Shown: positions 1-8,895 of the stretch, one piece after another
Position numbering within the stretch: position 1 is the first letter of the stretch
Layout: the number at the start of each line of letters is the position of its first letter
Assembly: GCA_035314825.1 (NCBI GenBank)
Contig: DATFYX010000011.1
Span: 1-64,000, forward strand
DNA from: Candidatus Eremiobacteraceae bacterium
GTDB lineage: Bacteria > Vulcanimicrobiota > Vulcanimicrobiia > Eremiobacterales > Eremiobacteraceae
Length of the DNA: 64,000 bases
Direction of reading: 5' to 3'
Notes under the pieces: model-generated
Database searches by the model: none
What the model saw: the letters and a program-made list of their open reading frames with translations, nothing else
What the model was told of the DNA's origin: nothing
Program-made: the position numbers and the translations under genes

Positions 1-2387
1 CCGCGACGCGGATCCATCTCAAGCGATTCGCTCACCGCGCGCAGGGCCTCTTCCGGGTGCCCGTTCTTAAACTCAAGTTCCGCGAGATTTGCAAGGACGA
101 CCGCAGCTCCGCTTTCGTTCCCAAGCGCCTTATAGAGCGCCAGCGCCTGCGCATACAAATCGCGCGCTTCGGCGATTGCACCTCGATATGCCGTGTTACT
201 CGCTTGCTGCCTTAGGCAACCCGCCACACCTTGCTTATCCCCGTACTCGCGCAGTGCCGCGATTGCTCGTTTGCTGGTCTCGTCCGACTCGTCAATGCGG
301 CCCATCTGGGAAAGGCCATAGGCAAGGCTGCTAAGCGCGCGGGCCGCGCCGTGACCGTCGCCGACAGATTCGTAAAGAGTAACCGCTTGCTCAGCGGCTT
401 CGCAGGTACGCCGGGCCGAGTGAAGCCCCGCGAGCGCGAGCCACAACCTCGCTGAAACCTTCGGGTTTTCAGAGGCGTTCAGGCGCTTGAGCGCAGATTC
501 AACCCAGTAGCGGCCCTCGACGGCAAGGCCCCCTCGCCGCCAGAAGTACTGAAGAGCACCGGCGATGGCAGCGCCCACCACCCCATCATTTCCCTGAGAA
601 AGCGCCCACTCAAGCGCAGCACGATAGTTGTCCAGCTCCAGTTGCACATCCGCAAACCATGCCGCAGTCGAGCCTACTCCCAAGCGTTTGTCGGCTTCCT
701 CCGCCTTATCGCGAAAGTACTCGCAGTGCGCGCGCGCCAGCCGGTCGCGCTCCCCTGCGGCGATAAGCTTGTCAAGGGCGTAGGCGCGAGTAGATTCAAG
801 CAAGTGGTAGCGTTCTTGCTCTCCTGAGGTGTCGGCCACGACCAACGACTTGTCGGTCAGCGATGAGAGCACATCCAAAACCTCGATCTCATCGAGGCCT
901 TCACCGCCGCACACCGCCGTCGCCGCATCAAGGCTGAAGCCACCGGCAAAGATCGCCGCCCTCGTGAACAGCATCTGCTCCGGCGGACTAAGCAGGTCGT
1001 AGCTCCAGTCGATAAGTGCGCTCAAAGTCTTCTGGCGCGGCAGCGCACTACGGCTCCCACTTGTGAGGATTTTGAACCGTTCGTTGAGCCGTTGCGCGAG
1101 GTTCGGAATGCTGAGCACTTTCACGCGCGCGGCAGCAAGCTCGATGGCCAGCGGAATACCATCGAGGCGCCGGCATATGTCGGCGACGATGGGCGCTGTG
1201 TCACTCGTGAGCGTAAAGGAGGCGTCTACCGACCGAGCGCGATCGACGAACAGGGCTACGGCCCCAAATTCTATCACCGCTTCGGGCGTGAGGTCGACGA
1301 TCTTGTGCGGCACGTCCAGCGAGGGAAGCCGCAGAACCTGCTCACCGCTGACGCCAAGCGCCTGACGCGAGGTGGCGAGCATCCGCACATCGGGGCAAGC
1401 ACGCAGGATCGAGTTGGCGATAGCCGCGACAGTCTCCAAGACGTGTTCACAGTTATCGAGCACGAGCAGCATTTTCTTGCGTTTGAGCCATTGCACAATG
1501 GACTCGTCAACTCGGCGGCCCTCCACCTGGGTCATGCCCAATTCTTTTGCGATGATGCTCGAGACAAGCTCCGGGTCTGTGATGGGGGCAAAGTCCGCCA
1601 ACCAGACCCCATCCGGATACTGGTCGAGCACCTCTGCTCCGACCTGCAACGCCAGCCGCGTCTTGCCGACACCGCCTGAGCCGAACAACGTCAACAACTT
1701 GTGCTGACCTAGCAGGCCCTTCACTTTCTCGAGATCGTGCTCGCGGCCGCGAAAACTTGTCGGTTGAATGGGGAGATTGTTCGGAATCGTATCGAGTGAC
1801 TTAAGCGGCGCAAAGCTTGCGGACAGACCTTCAATCGTCAGCTGCCACACTTGTTCTGCTTCGGTAAGATCCTTGAGCCGGTGCGAGCCGAGATCGACGA
1901 GCGACACGCCTTCGGGAAGATCGCTATGGGCCAGTCCACGAGTGGAACTTGATAGGAGCACCTGGCCGCCGTGGCCGATAGACATGAGCCTCGCCGCGCG
2001 GTTGACGGCCGGACCGAAGTAGTCGGCGTTGCGCTCCTCCGCATAGCCTGTGTGGAGGCCCATGCGTATGCGCAGGCCGTCAACGCTTGAAAAGTCTTCT
2101 CTGGCGACGGCGCGCTGAGCGTCGACCGCGGCCCGAAGGGCTTGCGGTGGGGTGGGAAAGGCGACGCAGAATGCATCGCCCATGCTCTTGAAGATGTAGC
2201 CGCCATGTTGCTCGATTGCGGCCCGCATGAGCTGCTCATGACGCGCAACAGCAGCCTTCATAGCCTCGCGGTGCGCTTCCCAACGCTGCGTGGAACCTTC
2301 TACGTCGGAGAATAAGAACGTGACCGTACCCGTAGGCAAAGTAACGGGACCCTCAGCTTTGGCCTCAGCTCCACGCTCGGGTTGCAT
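1..2387 (-). CDS. Class III adenylate/guanylate cyclase with ATPase and TPR domains, 3' end beyond window
   Basis: The frame is open from ATG at 2387 to the left edge (795 codons, no stop), so the C-terminus is missing. A class III cyclase domain comes first: FSDVEGS at residues 26-32 (metal-binding Asp28) and GDAF with the second metal Asp71. An NB-ARC/AAA-like ATPase follows, with Walker A GSGGVGKT at 236-243 and Walker B LLVLDNCEH near 307-315. From about residue 640 the sequence becomes TPR-like helical repeats. The architecture is that of large signalling ATPases that may make cAMP or cGMP and sense a partner through the TPRs. It is a close paralog of the gene at 18658-20616, which lacks the TPR region. 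It is divergent from the DUF899 gene. The ligand and the nucleotide made are unknown. Confidence 0.9.
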   Translation of the reverse strand, partial: MQPERGAEAKAEGPVTLPTGTVTFLFSDVEGSTQRWEAHREAMKAAVARHEQLMRAAIEQHGGYIFKSMGDAFCVAFPTPPQALRAAVDAQRAVAREDFSSVDGLRIRMGLHTGYAEERNADYFGPAVNRAARLMSIGHGGQVLLSSSTRGLAHSDLPEGVSLVDLGSHRLKDLTEAEQVWQLTIEGLSASFAPLKSLDTIPNNLPIQPTSFRGREHDLEKVKGLLGQHKLLTLFGSGGVGKTRLALQVGAEVLDQYPDGVWLADFAPITDPELVSSIIAKELGMTQVEGRRVDESIVQWLKRKKMLLVLDNCEHVLETVAAIANSILRACPDVRMLATSRQALGVSGEQVLRLPSLDVPHKIVDLTPEAVIEFGAVALFVDRARSVDASFTLTSDTAPIVADICRRLDGIPLAIELAAARVKVLSIPNLAQRLNERFKILTSGSRSALPRQKTLSALIDWSYDLLSPPEQMLFTRAAIFAGGFSLDAATAVCGGEGLDEIEVLDVLSSLTDKSLVVADTSGEQERYHLLESTRAYALDKLIAAGERDRLARAHCEYFRDKAEEADKRLGVGSTAAWFADVQLELDNYRAALEWALSQGNDGVVGAAIAGALQYFWRRGGLAVEGRYWVESALKRLNASENPKVSARLWLALAGLHSARRTCEAAEQAVTLYESVGDGHGAARALSSLAYGLSQMGRIDESDETSKRAIAALREYGDKQGVAGCLRQQASNTAYRGAIAEARDLYAQALALYKALGNESGAAVVLANLAELEFKNGHPEEALRAVSESLEMDPRR

Positions 2388-2530
2388 CGAGGTCTACTTC
2401 GGCTGGCTACTCGCGGGAACCTAGTCTGTCATATCCGCTATCAGCCTCTTAAACTCTCCGCAAATGCACTGGTAGCTCGCTCTCTCCACCATGAGGGAGG
2501 GCCTTATTCTCGCGCTACTGGCCGATATCG

Positions 2531-2563
2531 ATCCGCGACCACATTTGGACCGAGGTCGCGGAT
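2531..2563. promoter_or_regulatory. Perfect 10-bp inverted repeat between divergent genes
   Basis: ATCCGCGACC (2531-2540) and GGTCGCGGAT (2554-2563) are exact inverted copies separated by 13 bases. They lie between the divergent cyclase and DUF899 genes, about 80 bases upstream of the DUF899 start. The repeat could be a dimeric regulator site or an RNA hairpin in the DUF899 leader. The rest of the 256-bp interval shows no gene. Confidence 0.4.
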
Positions 2564-2643
2564 GCGGCCCACGCGAAGGTCGCACGGCGCTCGCACCCCT
2601 AACGCATGAGTTTGGACCTGAATCGGAAGATGGAGATCTCGCA

Positions 2644-3360
2644 ATGAAGACACCCCCAGTAGTGTCACCACAGGAGTGGGAGGCTGCGCGCCAGCAACTG
2701 CTCGTGAAAGAGAAGGAATTGACCCGCGCCCGTGACGCGTTGGCCGCCCAGCGTCGGCGGATGCCGTGGGTTGCCATCGAGAAGAAGTACGAATTCGACG
2801 GACCCAAGGGCAAGGTAAGCCTGCTCGATCTGTTCGAGGGCCGCCGCCAGTTGATCGTCTATCGCGCCTTCTTCGAACCTGGGGTGTTCGGGTGGCCCGA
2901 GCACGCTTGCCGCGGCTGCTCCCTGGGCGCGGACCAGGTCGCCCAGCTGGCCCATCTGAATGCCCGCGACACCACCCTCGCCTACGCCTCACGCGCGCCA
3001 CAGGCGGACATCGCGCGCGTAAAGGCGCGGATGGGCTGGGAGATGCCCTGGTATACTATGACCGACAGCTTCGACACGGACTTCGGCGTCGATGAATGGC
3101 ACGGCCACAACGTGTTCTTCCGCGACGGCGAGCGGGCATTCCGCACTTACTTCATCAACGCCCGCGGCGACGAGGCGATGGGGACCACCTGGAGCTACCT
3201 CGACATCACGCCGTTCGGCCGTCAGGAGACTTGGGAGGACTCGCCAGAGGGCTACCCCCAGACCCCGCCCTACAAGTGGTGGAACTGGCACGACAACTAC
3301 GACGCCGCAGCCCCGCCTGACCCGAAGTGGGTCGAGGTGTTAACAGCAGCGCAATCGTAA
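2644..3360 (+). CDS. DUF899 family thioredoxin-like protein
   Basis: A 238-aa protein matching the DUF899 family, which has a thioredoxin-like fold and is often annotated as a dithiol-disulfide isomerase-like protein. Features seen are the N-terminal segment with VSPQEWEAAR, the FEPGVFGWPEHACRGCS stretch holding the CxxC-like cysteines near residues 88-91, and the aromatic C-terminal tail ending KWWNWHDNY. ATG 2644 is chosen because GGAG sits 10 bases upstream; an in-frame start at 2491 would add an unconserved extension. The gene is monocistronic with a terminator downstream. The biochemical role of the family is not established. Confidence 0.85.
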   Translation: MKTPPVVSPQEWEAARQQLLVKEKELTRARDALAAQRRRMPWVAIEKKYEFDGPKGKVSLLDLFEGRRQLIVYRAFFEPGVFGWPEHACRGCSLGADQVAQLAHLNARDTTLAYASRAPQADIARVKARMGWEMPWYTMTDSFDTDFGVDEWHGHNVFFRDGERAFRTYFINARGDEAMGTTWSYLDITPFGRQETWEDSPEGYPQTPPYKWWNWHDNYDAAAPPDPKWVEVLTAAQS

Positions 3361-3468
3361 CAATTGCGCCGCCGAGTGCTTTGCGGAAAGTGAAGCATGC
3401 GGGGATTGTTGGCTCCCGCTGGCTGCGAGGTGCGCGAATCCATCCCCCGCAAGTTTTCGGGCCACAGG

Positions 3469-3515
3469 AAAAACGCATAGCCTCTTAGTCAAAGGGGCTG
3501 CGCGTTTTCTTGTTT
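3469..3515 (+). terminator. Hairpin terminator between convergent genes
   Basis: AAAACGC near 3470 pairs with GCGTTTT at 3502-3508, with an inner TAGCC/GGCTG stem, followed by the T-rich CTTGTTTCGTT. It lies between the DUF899 gene (+) and the DUF1059 gene (-). Because of its flanking A and T runs it could stop transcription from both sides. Confidence 0.6.
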
Positions 3516-3526
3516 CGTTCCCCGGT

Positions 3527-3763
3527 CTAGCGGGTGGAATTGGCGGCGCTAGATCGAACTTCGGGAGCCGCGTCCCACTTCGGCTTCATCTCCTTGCCCC
3601 ATTTGCTAGGGTCCTCGTTGTGCATCTTTTCCATTTGTTTGGCCACGTCAGGGTGCTTCGCTATCACGTGCTTCGTCATGGTCTGGACCATTTCGTCCCA
3701 TGAGTTGGCTGACAGCTCTTGATCACACGCTCCGCCGAGTTCTCTACATGTCATCGTCTTCAT
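3527..3763 (-). CDS. DUF1059 family small protein
   Basis: A 78-aa protein starting MKTMTCRELGGACD, the signature of the DUF1059 family: two N-terminal cysteines (Cys6 and Cys13), then a helical segment with MTKHVIAKHPDV. ATG 3763 is preferred over an upstream in-frame codon because GGAGG lies 8 bases before it. Family members are short cytosolic proteins of unknown role; the cysteine and histidine pattern would allow metal binding. Convergent with the DUF899 gene. Confidence 0.8.
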   Translation of the reverse strand: MKTMTCRELGGACDQELSANSWDEMVQTMTKHVIAKHPDVAKQMEKMHNEDPSKWGKEMKPKWDAAPEVRSSAANSTR

Positions 3764-3901
3764 TTCCGGCACCTCCTCGACACAAGAACAGCTCCTGACC
3801 AAGTGTACCCGTCAACGGTCGTGTGCTAACCTTCTTCCCCCCATCCCTCCGCATGAATCCTCCCAAAGCGTGACGGTCCATTCGTTTTCAGCCCGTTACC
3901 G

Positions 3902-4360
3902 CTAGTGAACTACCATGGACGCTCGCGCCAGCTCGGCAAGGAGCCGCTGCTTGTCCTCTTCGCTGAGCTTGTCTGGTTGGAGCACGACGAGAAGCTTGTG
4001 CAAGGTTCCTCTGTACGAGAAAGGCATCTTGTCGAGATAATCCTCCAAGACGGGCGTCCCCGTGTCCTCGCCGACATCGAAGGTCTCGTCCGCACGGTCG
4101 CGCCCTCACCGATTCCGCCACCGTCATACACGGAGTCAACGCGCACGGAATGCTTATCGGGCGTCAGCGCTTGAGGAGCGGCGATTCGATATTTATGCTT
4201 CAGCTGATTCGAAATCGCGTAGGCGAACTCTGGCTTTCCATTGAGCACAAAGAAGGCCAGCCGCCGAACCTACCGCCGATGGTCGCGATGACGCCGCCGG
4301 CGCCGAAGCGCCGAGGCAGTGCGCTTGCTAGGATGTTCCGAAGCTCAGATGTCCCAGCAG
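3902..4360 (-). pseudogene. Decayed arylsulfatase C-terminal fragment
   Basis: Three minus-strand frames together spell the C-terminal accessory region of bacterial arylsulfatases. Reading down the strand: GGVIATIGGRFGG, then a one-base shift to LAFFVLNGKPEFAYA and HSVRVDSVYDGGGIGEGATV, then a second shift to DETFDVGEDTGTPVLEDYL and the tail ending at TAG 3902-3904. About 20 residues expected between GATV and DETFDVGEDTGTPV appear to be missing. No catalytic sulfatase domain with the CxPxR motif is upstream. This is therefore a relic of a lost sulfatase gene. No single frame covers it, so it would be missed by ORF prediction. The match is to the family sequence as I remember it. Confidence 0.7.
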
Positions 4361-4421
4361 TCGGCCACTCTGCTCATGCTGCAGACTATCCCGCGCCCTT
4401 AGGGCCTGAGCAGCCAGCCCA

Positions 4422-5153
4422 TCACGTCGGCAGCGGCTGAGGACTTGATTGCCAGATCGATTCTGGTATGGGCGCATTGATCTCGTATGCGCCGTAGTGC
4501 GCAACCGCGTGTACTTTGTAGTCGGGAAATGCGATGTCGATGGTCTCAAGCGCGGGCAGCCGGTAGATTCCGTTCACCGCTTCGTTCTCGAATTGCAGCG
4601 CGACCGTGCCTCCGTTGCTGTAGAACACGTGCGCTGAAGTCGGGGCGAACGTGTCGCTGGCTACATCCAAGAGCACGTACGAGATGCCGACGCTGCTCGT
4701 GCCTTTCGGCACGCCCTTTAGCTTGTAGCTTTGCGAATTCGAGACCTGATCTTCGGCGAATGTGACATCGTACTGTGCGAGCCATGTCTCAGGCGTCCCG
4801 ACACCGGTGTAGATGTTACGAAACTTCCTAGCCATTGGAGGCATCGACTGCATGACCAGCATGTCTTTGTCCGGGCTTTGGAAGTAGCGGACTGCGTCGA
4901 GTTGCGCGGAGACGCTGACCCCTTTGTGTACGACAAGATTGAAATGAATCGGGACTGAAAAGGAGTTAAGGCCCTGCCGTGTAGCGACTACGCGGGCGAC
5001 GACGTCGGGCGCGGTCAGATTCCCGGACGGTTGGGCAAGCGGCAAGCCAGGAGAAGCCGGGCTTGTCGTCGCGGCGCCTGTTGATCCGGTCACCGCGACG
5101 ACGGCCATTCCCAGGGCGAGAAAGACGATTAGGGCGCTTCTTACCGCGTGCAC
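4422..5153 (-). CDS. Secreted LolA-like outer-membrane lipoprotein-sorting domain protein
   Basis: A 243-aa protein with an N-terminal signal sequence (hydrophobic IVFLALGMAVVAV, residues 9-21), then a proline- and threonine-rich linker. The remainder resembles the LolA/LolB-like half-barrel of 'outer membrane lipoprotein carrier' proteins: NLTAPDVVARVVATRQGLNS, DKDMLVMQSMP and the YKLKGVPKG region. The start is GTG 5153, 7 bases after the stop of the coiled-coil gene upstream, so the two probably form one transcript. Whether it sorts lipoproteins or binds another lipid is not known. The fold assignment is moderately sure. Confidence 0.65.
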   Translation of the reverse strand: MHAVRSALIVFLALGMAVVAVTGSTGAATTSPASPGLPLAQPSGNLTAPDVVARVVATRQGLNSFSVPIHFNLVVHKGVSVSAQLDAVRYFQSPDKDMLVMQSMPPMARKFRNIYTGVGTPETWLAQYDVTFAEDQVSNSQSYKLKGVPKGTSSVGISYVLLDVASDTFAPTSAHVFYSNGGTVALQFENEAVNGIYRLPALETIDIAFPDYKVHAVAHYGAYEINAPIPESIWQSSPQPLPT

Positions 5154-5160
5154 ACGGCGA

Positions 5161-5544
5161 TCATTTTGGAGGGTTCGCGTGGGCCGCGCCCTGCGCGCGA
5201 ACCGCCGCGGTCAGGTGTTCAACACCCGCTTTGGCTCGATCTTGCGCCTCGCGAACCTTTGCCTTCAGATCGGCCCCGCGGGCGTCGGCAGAATCTTTCG
5301 CGCGTTTTGCCGTCTCTTCAAACGCGGTCTGCGCTTCTTTCAGGTGGATTTTCGTCTCAGCATGCTGATGCTCTGCCAACGTCTTGATGTTGTTGGCGAT
5401 CTTTTGTGCCTCCGCTTGCGCGTTTGCCATATCGACACGGGTCTGCTCGAGATCCTCAGCCGCGAAGCTTTGCAGTTTCTTGTTGAAAGCCTGAGCGTGC
5501 TCGCGTGCCTGATCGAGCGCTTCCTTGGCGCTGCCTTCACTCAT
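5161..5544 (-). CDS. Small alpha-helical coiled-coil protein
   Basis: A 127-aa, Ala/Lys/Glu/Gln-rich protein predicted to be almost all amphipathic helix, with no signal peptide and no cysteine. The heptad-like pattern runs from about residue 10 to 115. The strong site AAAGGAG precedes ATG 5544. It resembles LEA-like, phasin-like or apolipoprotein-like helical proteins in composition only, so no function is assigned. It is first in a likely two-gene unit with the LolA-like protein. Confidence 0.7.
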   Translation of the reverse strand: MSEGSAKEALDQAREHAQAFNKKLQSFAAEDLEQTRVDMANAQAEAQKIANNIKTLAEHQHAETKIHLKEAQTAFEETAKRAKDSADARGADLKAKVREAQDRAKAGVEHLTAAVRAQGAAHANPPK

Positions 5545-5898
5545 CGACTTGACTCCTTTGTTTCATTCGTCATCGGCGGTTGCCGACTCGGCTCCAAAAC
5601 GCCTGCCAATATCGCGCAACCCGCCTAACCTGCGATACTCACGCTATACGCTCCGTGTGAAGCCACGGTGAAGGAATTCGCCATTTACGCTCGAGTGGCC
5701 GACGTTCGAAGCGAATTGGCCACGCGTCGCGTTTTCAAGACTGGAACATTAGTTCGACCCTCCACAACTAGAGCAGATCTTCGCGACCCTGCGAGCGCTT
5801 GAAAAATAAGGCGCTTCAAGAACCCGCACGAGCCGCAAGTCCCCGCGGGACCGTCACGATCGAAGACCGAACGCCGTCTGCATCAAGGGGAGAATGGC
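5545..5898. other. Intergenic region without a recognisable gene
   Basis: This 354-base stretch separates the divergent coiled-coil and NPCBM-like genes and must hold promoters for both. A 44-codon frame opens at GTG 5669 but has no recognisable product. No repeat of the A, B or C families is present. I see no convincing promoter or RNA gene. Confidence 0.5.
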
Positions 5899-6486
5899 AT
5901 GAGAACCATACTTTCGGTACTCGCGGTGTTCGCATTCGTGGCAATCTCGATAACGGCAATCGCGCAAGCCGCAGATGTCGTCTATCTTTCCGACCTACCT
6001 TTCAAGCCGTCCGGATTGAAGGGCAATCCCAAGGGCGGTTATTACGACGGGATCCGCGTGAACAGCCACGAGACGATTATCACAAACACAGGTACCCAAG
6101 CCAACCAGTGGGATCGGCCCACCCAGGTCAATGGGCAAGAATATGACAAGAGCCTGCTCTTTCACGCGGTCAAGGATGAAACCATTACCGCGACGTGGGC
6201 GCTCAATCACAAGTTCACAAAGTTGACTGCGATGATCGGCCTGGACGACACGCAAGACATACCGGGTATCTACCCGCTTATCACGGTCGATTTCACCGGT
6301 GACGGCAAGGCACTGGGCAGCGCTTCGATCCAATCGGTGTTTGGGAAACCGAATCCGACCCCGAGCGTCGATATCGACCTAACAGGTGTCAATTCACTAA
6401 CGATTGCGATCACCTTCAAAGGCACCGGTGGCGGCACCAATCTCGACATCGTCAATCCGGAATTGCAACCAGTCAGCGGTCAATAA
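5899..6486 (+). CDS. Secreted NPCBM-like domain protein
   Basis: A 195-aa protein with a signal peptide (residues 1-24, ending AIAQAA before DVVYLSD). The mature part looks like an NPCBM/NEW2-type carbohydrate-binding beta sandwich: YLSDLPFK, YYDGIRVNSHE, KSLLFHAVKDETITATWALNHKFTKLTAMIGLDD. This is the order seen in glycosidase-associated NPCBM modules, but no catalytic domain is attached. GGGGAG precedes ATG 5899. It likely binds a polysaccharide in the periplasm or outside the cell. The next gene starts 4 bases after its stop. Confidence 0.65.
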   Translation: MRTILSVLAVFAFVAISITAIAQAADVVYLSDLPFKPSGLKGNPKGGYYDGIRVNSHETIITNTGTQANQWDRPTQVNGQEYDKSLLFHAVKDETITATWALNHKFTKLTAMIGLDDTQDIPGIYPLITVDFTGDGKALGSASIQSVFGKPNPTPSVDIDLTGVNSLTIAITFKGTGGGTNLDIVNPELQPVSGQ

Positions 6487-6490
6487 CCCC

Positions 6491-7171
6491 ATGAGCAAGA
6501 GAAACTGGACGATGTTCTGCGGCTTCGCGTGCGCGCTCGTTGTCGTCTTCGGAACATCTCTCGCCCGCCCGGCGCCGACGCCGGCAGTCGTGCCGTTAGC
6601 CACGCCGAGGCTCGCGCCGTTGATAGACCCGGTCCAGCGAGCCTGGGGCCACGTGTTGTCATATCACGGTACCTATTCGGGCACCGTCTACGGACCGGGT
6701 GGGATAGTGCAAGAACGTGTGCGCGCAACTGGTTTGACGATCACGGGCTACACACCATCCGTCGTGAACGAGCCTTGGGACGTGGAATATCAGGGACACG
6801 CCCACACCACCGATAACGTGAACGATGGGAGTTGCGGAACCGGAACGGGTTCCGCAGACACCGCGGTTCGGCTCGTCGTCAACATCCAGAAACGCACATA
6901 TTATCTGTCGACGGGCAGCGTCGGTTTTGTAACGCTACACGGCGCTCATACCACGCCGACGAATGCTTGCAAATCCCCCGTCGGCACCAGCTCTTTTGCT
7001 TTGACCACCAAACTCCCAGCTCCAGCCCAAGGCATCTGCGGCACACTAACCGTCCCAGAGAACTACACTTGGAGCTGGAGGCTCGTACCGACGACGAATG
7101 ATCGCGAGACGATCAACGTGCGCTGCGTGACCGTGCCGCTGCCGAAGAACACGGGCGAAAGCGAGATATAG
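6491..7171 (+). CDS. Secreted protein of unknown function
   Basis: A 226-aa protein with a cleavable signal sequence (FCGFACALVVVFGTSLA, about residues 9-25) and a proline-rich N-terminus after it. I do not recognise a family. The mature part is rich in Thr, Gly and beta-prone stretches, and has cysteines in SCGTGTG, ACKSPVG, ICGTL and VRC that could form two disulfides. ATG 6491 is preferred to an in-frame start at 6404 because it lies just after the upstream stop and begins the signal peptide. Probably co-transcribed with the NPCBM-like gene. Confidence 0.7.
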   Translation: MSKRNWTMFCGFACALVVVFGTSLARPAPTPAVVPLATPRLAPLIDPVQRAWGHVLSYHGTYSGTVYGPGGIVQERVRATGLTITGYTPSVVNEPWDVEYQGHAHTTDNVNDGSCGTGTGSADTAVRLVVNIQKRTYYLSTGSVGFVTLHGAHTTPTNACKSPVGTSSFALTTKLPAPAQGICGTLTVPENYTWSWRLVPTTNDRETINVRCVTVPLPKNTGESEI

Positions 7172-7180
7172 GCCTACGCA

Positions 7181-8137
7181 TCATTGTTGGAGCGCAGCCG
7201 GCAGACTACTGCGGCCGAATAGATAGTTCGCGCTTAGCGAGAGCAATCTCGGGTATGCCATGTTGGCCGCACTCACGAGGCCTAAGAACGGCCCTGCTTG
7301 CGACGACGTGCGCTGAAAGCCGCCATAGGTCACGGCAAACTCGAAGTGCCTCCCGATCAGCTGCCCGGCGCTGAACGAGACCGGTGTCGTGCTCGGGTTG
7401 AAGTCATGCTGGACAGACACCGAGAGCAGGGTCCCACCGGGCGACTCCCAGCTCGGCGTCAGCTGCGGCGACAAACTCCAACCGCGCGAAGCGCTCGAGC
7501 ATGTTGAACAACTCACAGTGACATTGTTCACTGGTACCGCGATCGTAAGACCAAAATTGTGCGGCAGCGTCACGTTGACCAGAGGGTCGATGGTGTATTC
7601 CGGCCCCGGTCCCCGCAGCACCGGCGATCCGGTCGGCGCCTTGTACGCGAGATCAACCGCGACCACGTCGAGCTCAGGAACCTTGACATAGACGATCTGC
7701 TTGTAATCGAATTGCATATCGGTTGCGCCGGCGGCGAGCGTTCCTAGATTTCCGGAATTGATCTGGACAAACGATGGCAGAGTGATCGCTATCTGCGCCC
7801 TGGGAGTGATGCCGACGTACATCACCGAGGCTGGGTAGGCGAAGCCGTGCGCATACTCTGAGAGATCGAGCGTGTTGGCCATGAAGTTGAGCTGCGTGGT
7901 GGCGGGCATGTTCGCGCTTCCATATTGAGCGGTGACCGCAGCTTCGCCCCGGACGAAGACGCACGCGGTTCCGCTGCCGATCTTATTCAGGAGTTCGAGC
8001 GGACCGCCGCATGGATCAAAGTCTTTGGGCACCGGGCTTGCAGCAAGCGAGGGCACGGGCGTCGGATCTGCGGCGGCGCTCGTTCCCGCGAAGAGCAGCA
8101 CCAGTGCCGCATATACCAAGGGCGCTATTCGCTTCAA
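7181..8137 (-). CDS. Secreted beta-rich protein, possible outer-membrane protein
   Basis: A 318-aa protein with a signal peptide (LVYAALVLLFAGTSAAADP). I do not recognise a family. After two N-terminal cysteines the chain alternates polar and hydrophobic residues (VMYVGITPRAQIAITLPSF, NFGLTIAVPVNNVTV, HFEFAVTYGGFQ) and ends in an aromatic-containing strand near NYLFG, which suggests a transmembrane beta-barrel. The only suitable start is TTG 8137. It is 10 bases downstream of the DUF1345 gene and convergent with the previous secreted gene. Confidence 0.65.
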   Translation of the reverse strand: MKRIAPLVYAALVLLFAGTSAAADPTPVPSLAASPVPKDFDPCGGPLELLNKIGSGTACVFVRGEAAVTAQYGSANMPATTQLNFMANTLDLSEYAHGFAYPASVMYVGITPRAQIAITLPSFVQINSGNLGTLAAGATDMQFDYKQIVYVKVPELDVVAVDLAYKAPTGSPVLRGPGPEYTIDPLVNVTLPHNFGLTIAVPVNNVTVSCSTCSSASRGWSLSPQLTPSWESPGGTLLSVSVQHDFNPSTTPVSFSAGQLIGRHFEFAVTYGGFQRTSSQAGPFLGLVSAANMAYPRLLSLSANYLFGRSSLPAALQQ

Positions 8138-8147
8138 TGCTCGATCT

Positions 8148-8858
8148 TTATGAAGTCAGAAGTGCGTTGAGCCCGATGGAGACCACAGTCGAATAGAAGA
8201 GAAACGAGACGAAGCTGTGCAGCATGACGATGCGCCTCATGGCGGAGCTCGTGGCCGTGACGTCGCTCATCGCGTAGGACAGCGCGATCGTGGCGGCCAC
8301 GTACAAGAAATCGACGGCAGCCGGCGCGGCCGTCCCCACGAATTGAAAGCCGCCGCGGCTCCCACCAGTGGTAGAGCCTTGGAAGTACGCTCGCGCGTAG
8401 TAGACGGAGAAGCTCGCTAGCAGCAGCGTCCACGATAGTCCGACCGCCGCGACGCTGAGCCAGAGCAGGCGCTGCGCATCGCCGTGGGCGCGGTGACCGA
8501 CGGATGTCAACAGCACGCCGATGACGGCGTTGCTGACGAACGCGATCACCACCACGACGACGAACAACCGCCTTTCGCTCACAGGCGAGCGCGACGCCCT
8601 CGCCTCGATCAACGCCGGGTCGCCGCTCAGCATCGTGGGCAAGAGCAGCCCGAGATAGCATGCCGTAAAAGCGACATACGCGCACAGGAATGTGTACTCC
8701 CATCCCGTTCGAAGCACTAACGCGGCGATCAGGAGTCCGATGACAAGAGCGATCATCAACCGCTGCGCGTCGCTTAGACTCCAGAGTACGCGCTGTATGG
8801 GAGTTCTCGCCAAGACTGCCACGTCGGCCGGTTGTTGCTGCATGTCGGGTCGCTTCAT
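8148..8858 (-). CDS. DUF1345 family membrane protein
   Basis: A 236-aa inner-membrane protein with about six hydrophobic segments: LMIALVIGLLIAALVL, YVAFTACYLGLLLPTML, LFVVVVVIAFVSNAVIGVLL, LLWLSVAAVGLSWTLLLASF, FLYVAATIALSYAMSD and a last one near HSFVSFLFYSTVVSIGLN. The DUF1345 signature is the ARAYF segment plus FVGTAAPAAVDFLYVAATIALSYAMSDV, where the family usually has D(F/Y)xYfaftig. Function is unknown. ATG 8858 is used; a second ATG lies at 8843. It is divergent from the LVIVD gene. Confidence 0.75.
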   Translation of the reverse strand: MKRPDMQQQPADVAVLARTPIQRVLWSLSDAQRLMIALVIGLLIAALVLRTGWEYTFLCAYVAFTACYLGLLLPTMLSGDPALIEARASRSPVSERRLFVVVVVIAFVSNAVIGVLLTSVGHRAHGDAQRLLWLSVAAVGLSWTLLLASFSVYYARAYFQGSTTGGSRGGFQFVGTAAPAAVDFLYVAATIALSYAMSDVTATSSAMRRIVMLHSFVSFLFYSTVVSIGLNALLTS

Positions 8859-8895
8859 GAAGGAGGCGGTGCTGTACCTCCGCAAACGCCCAACG

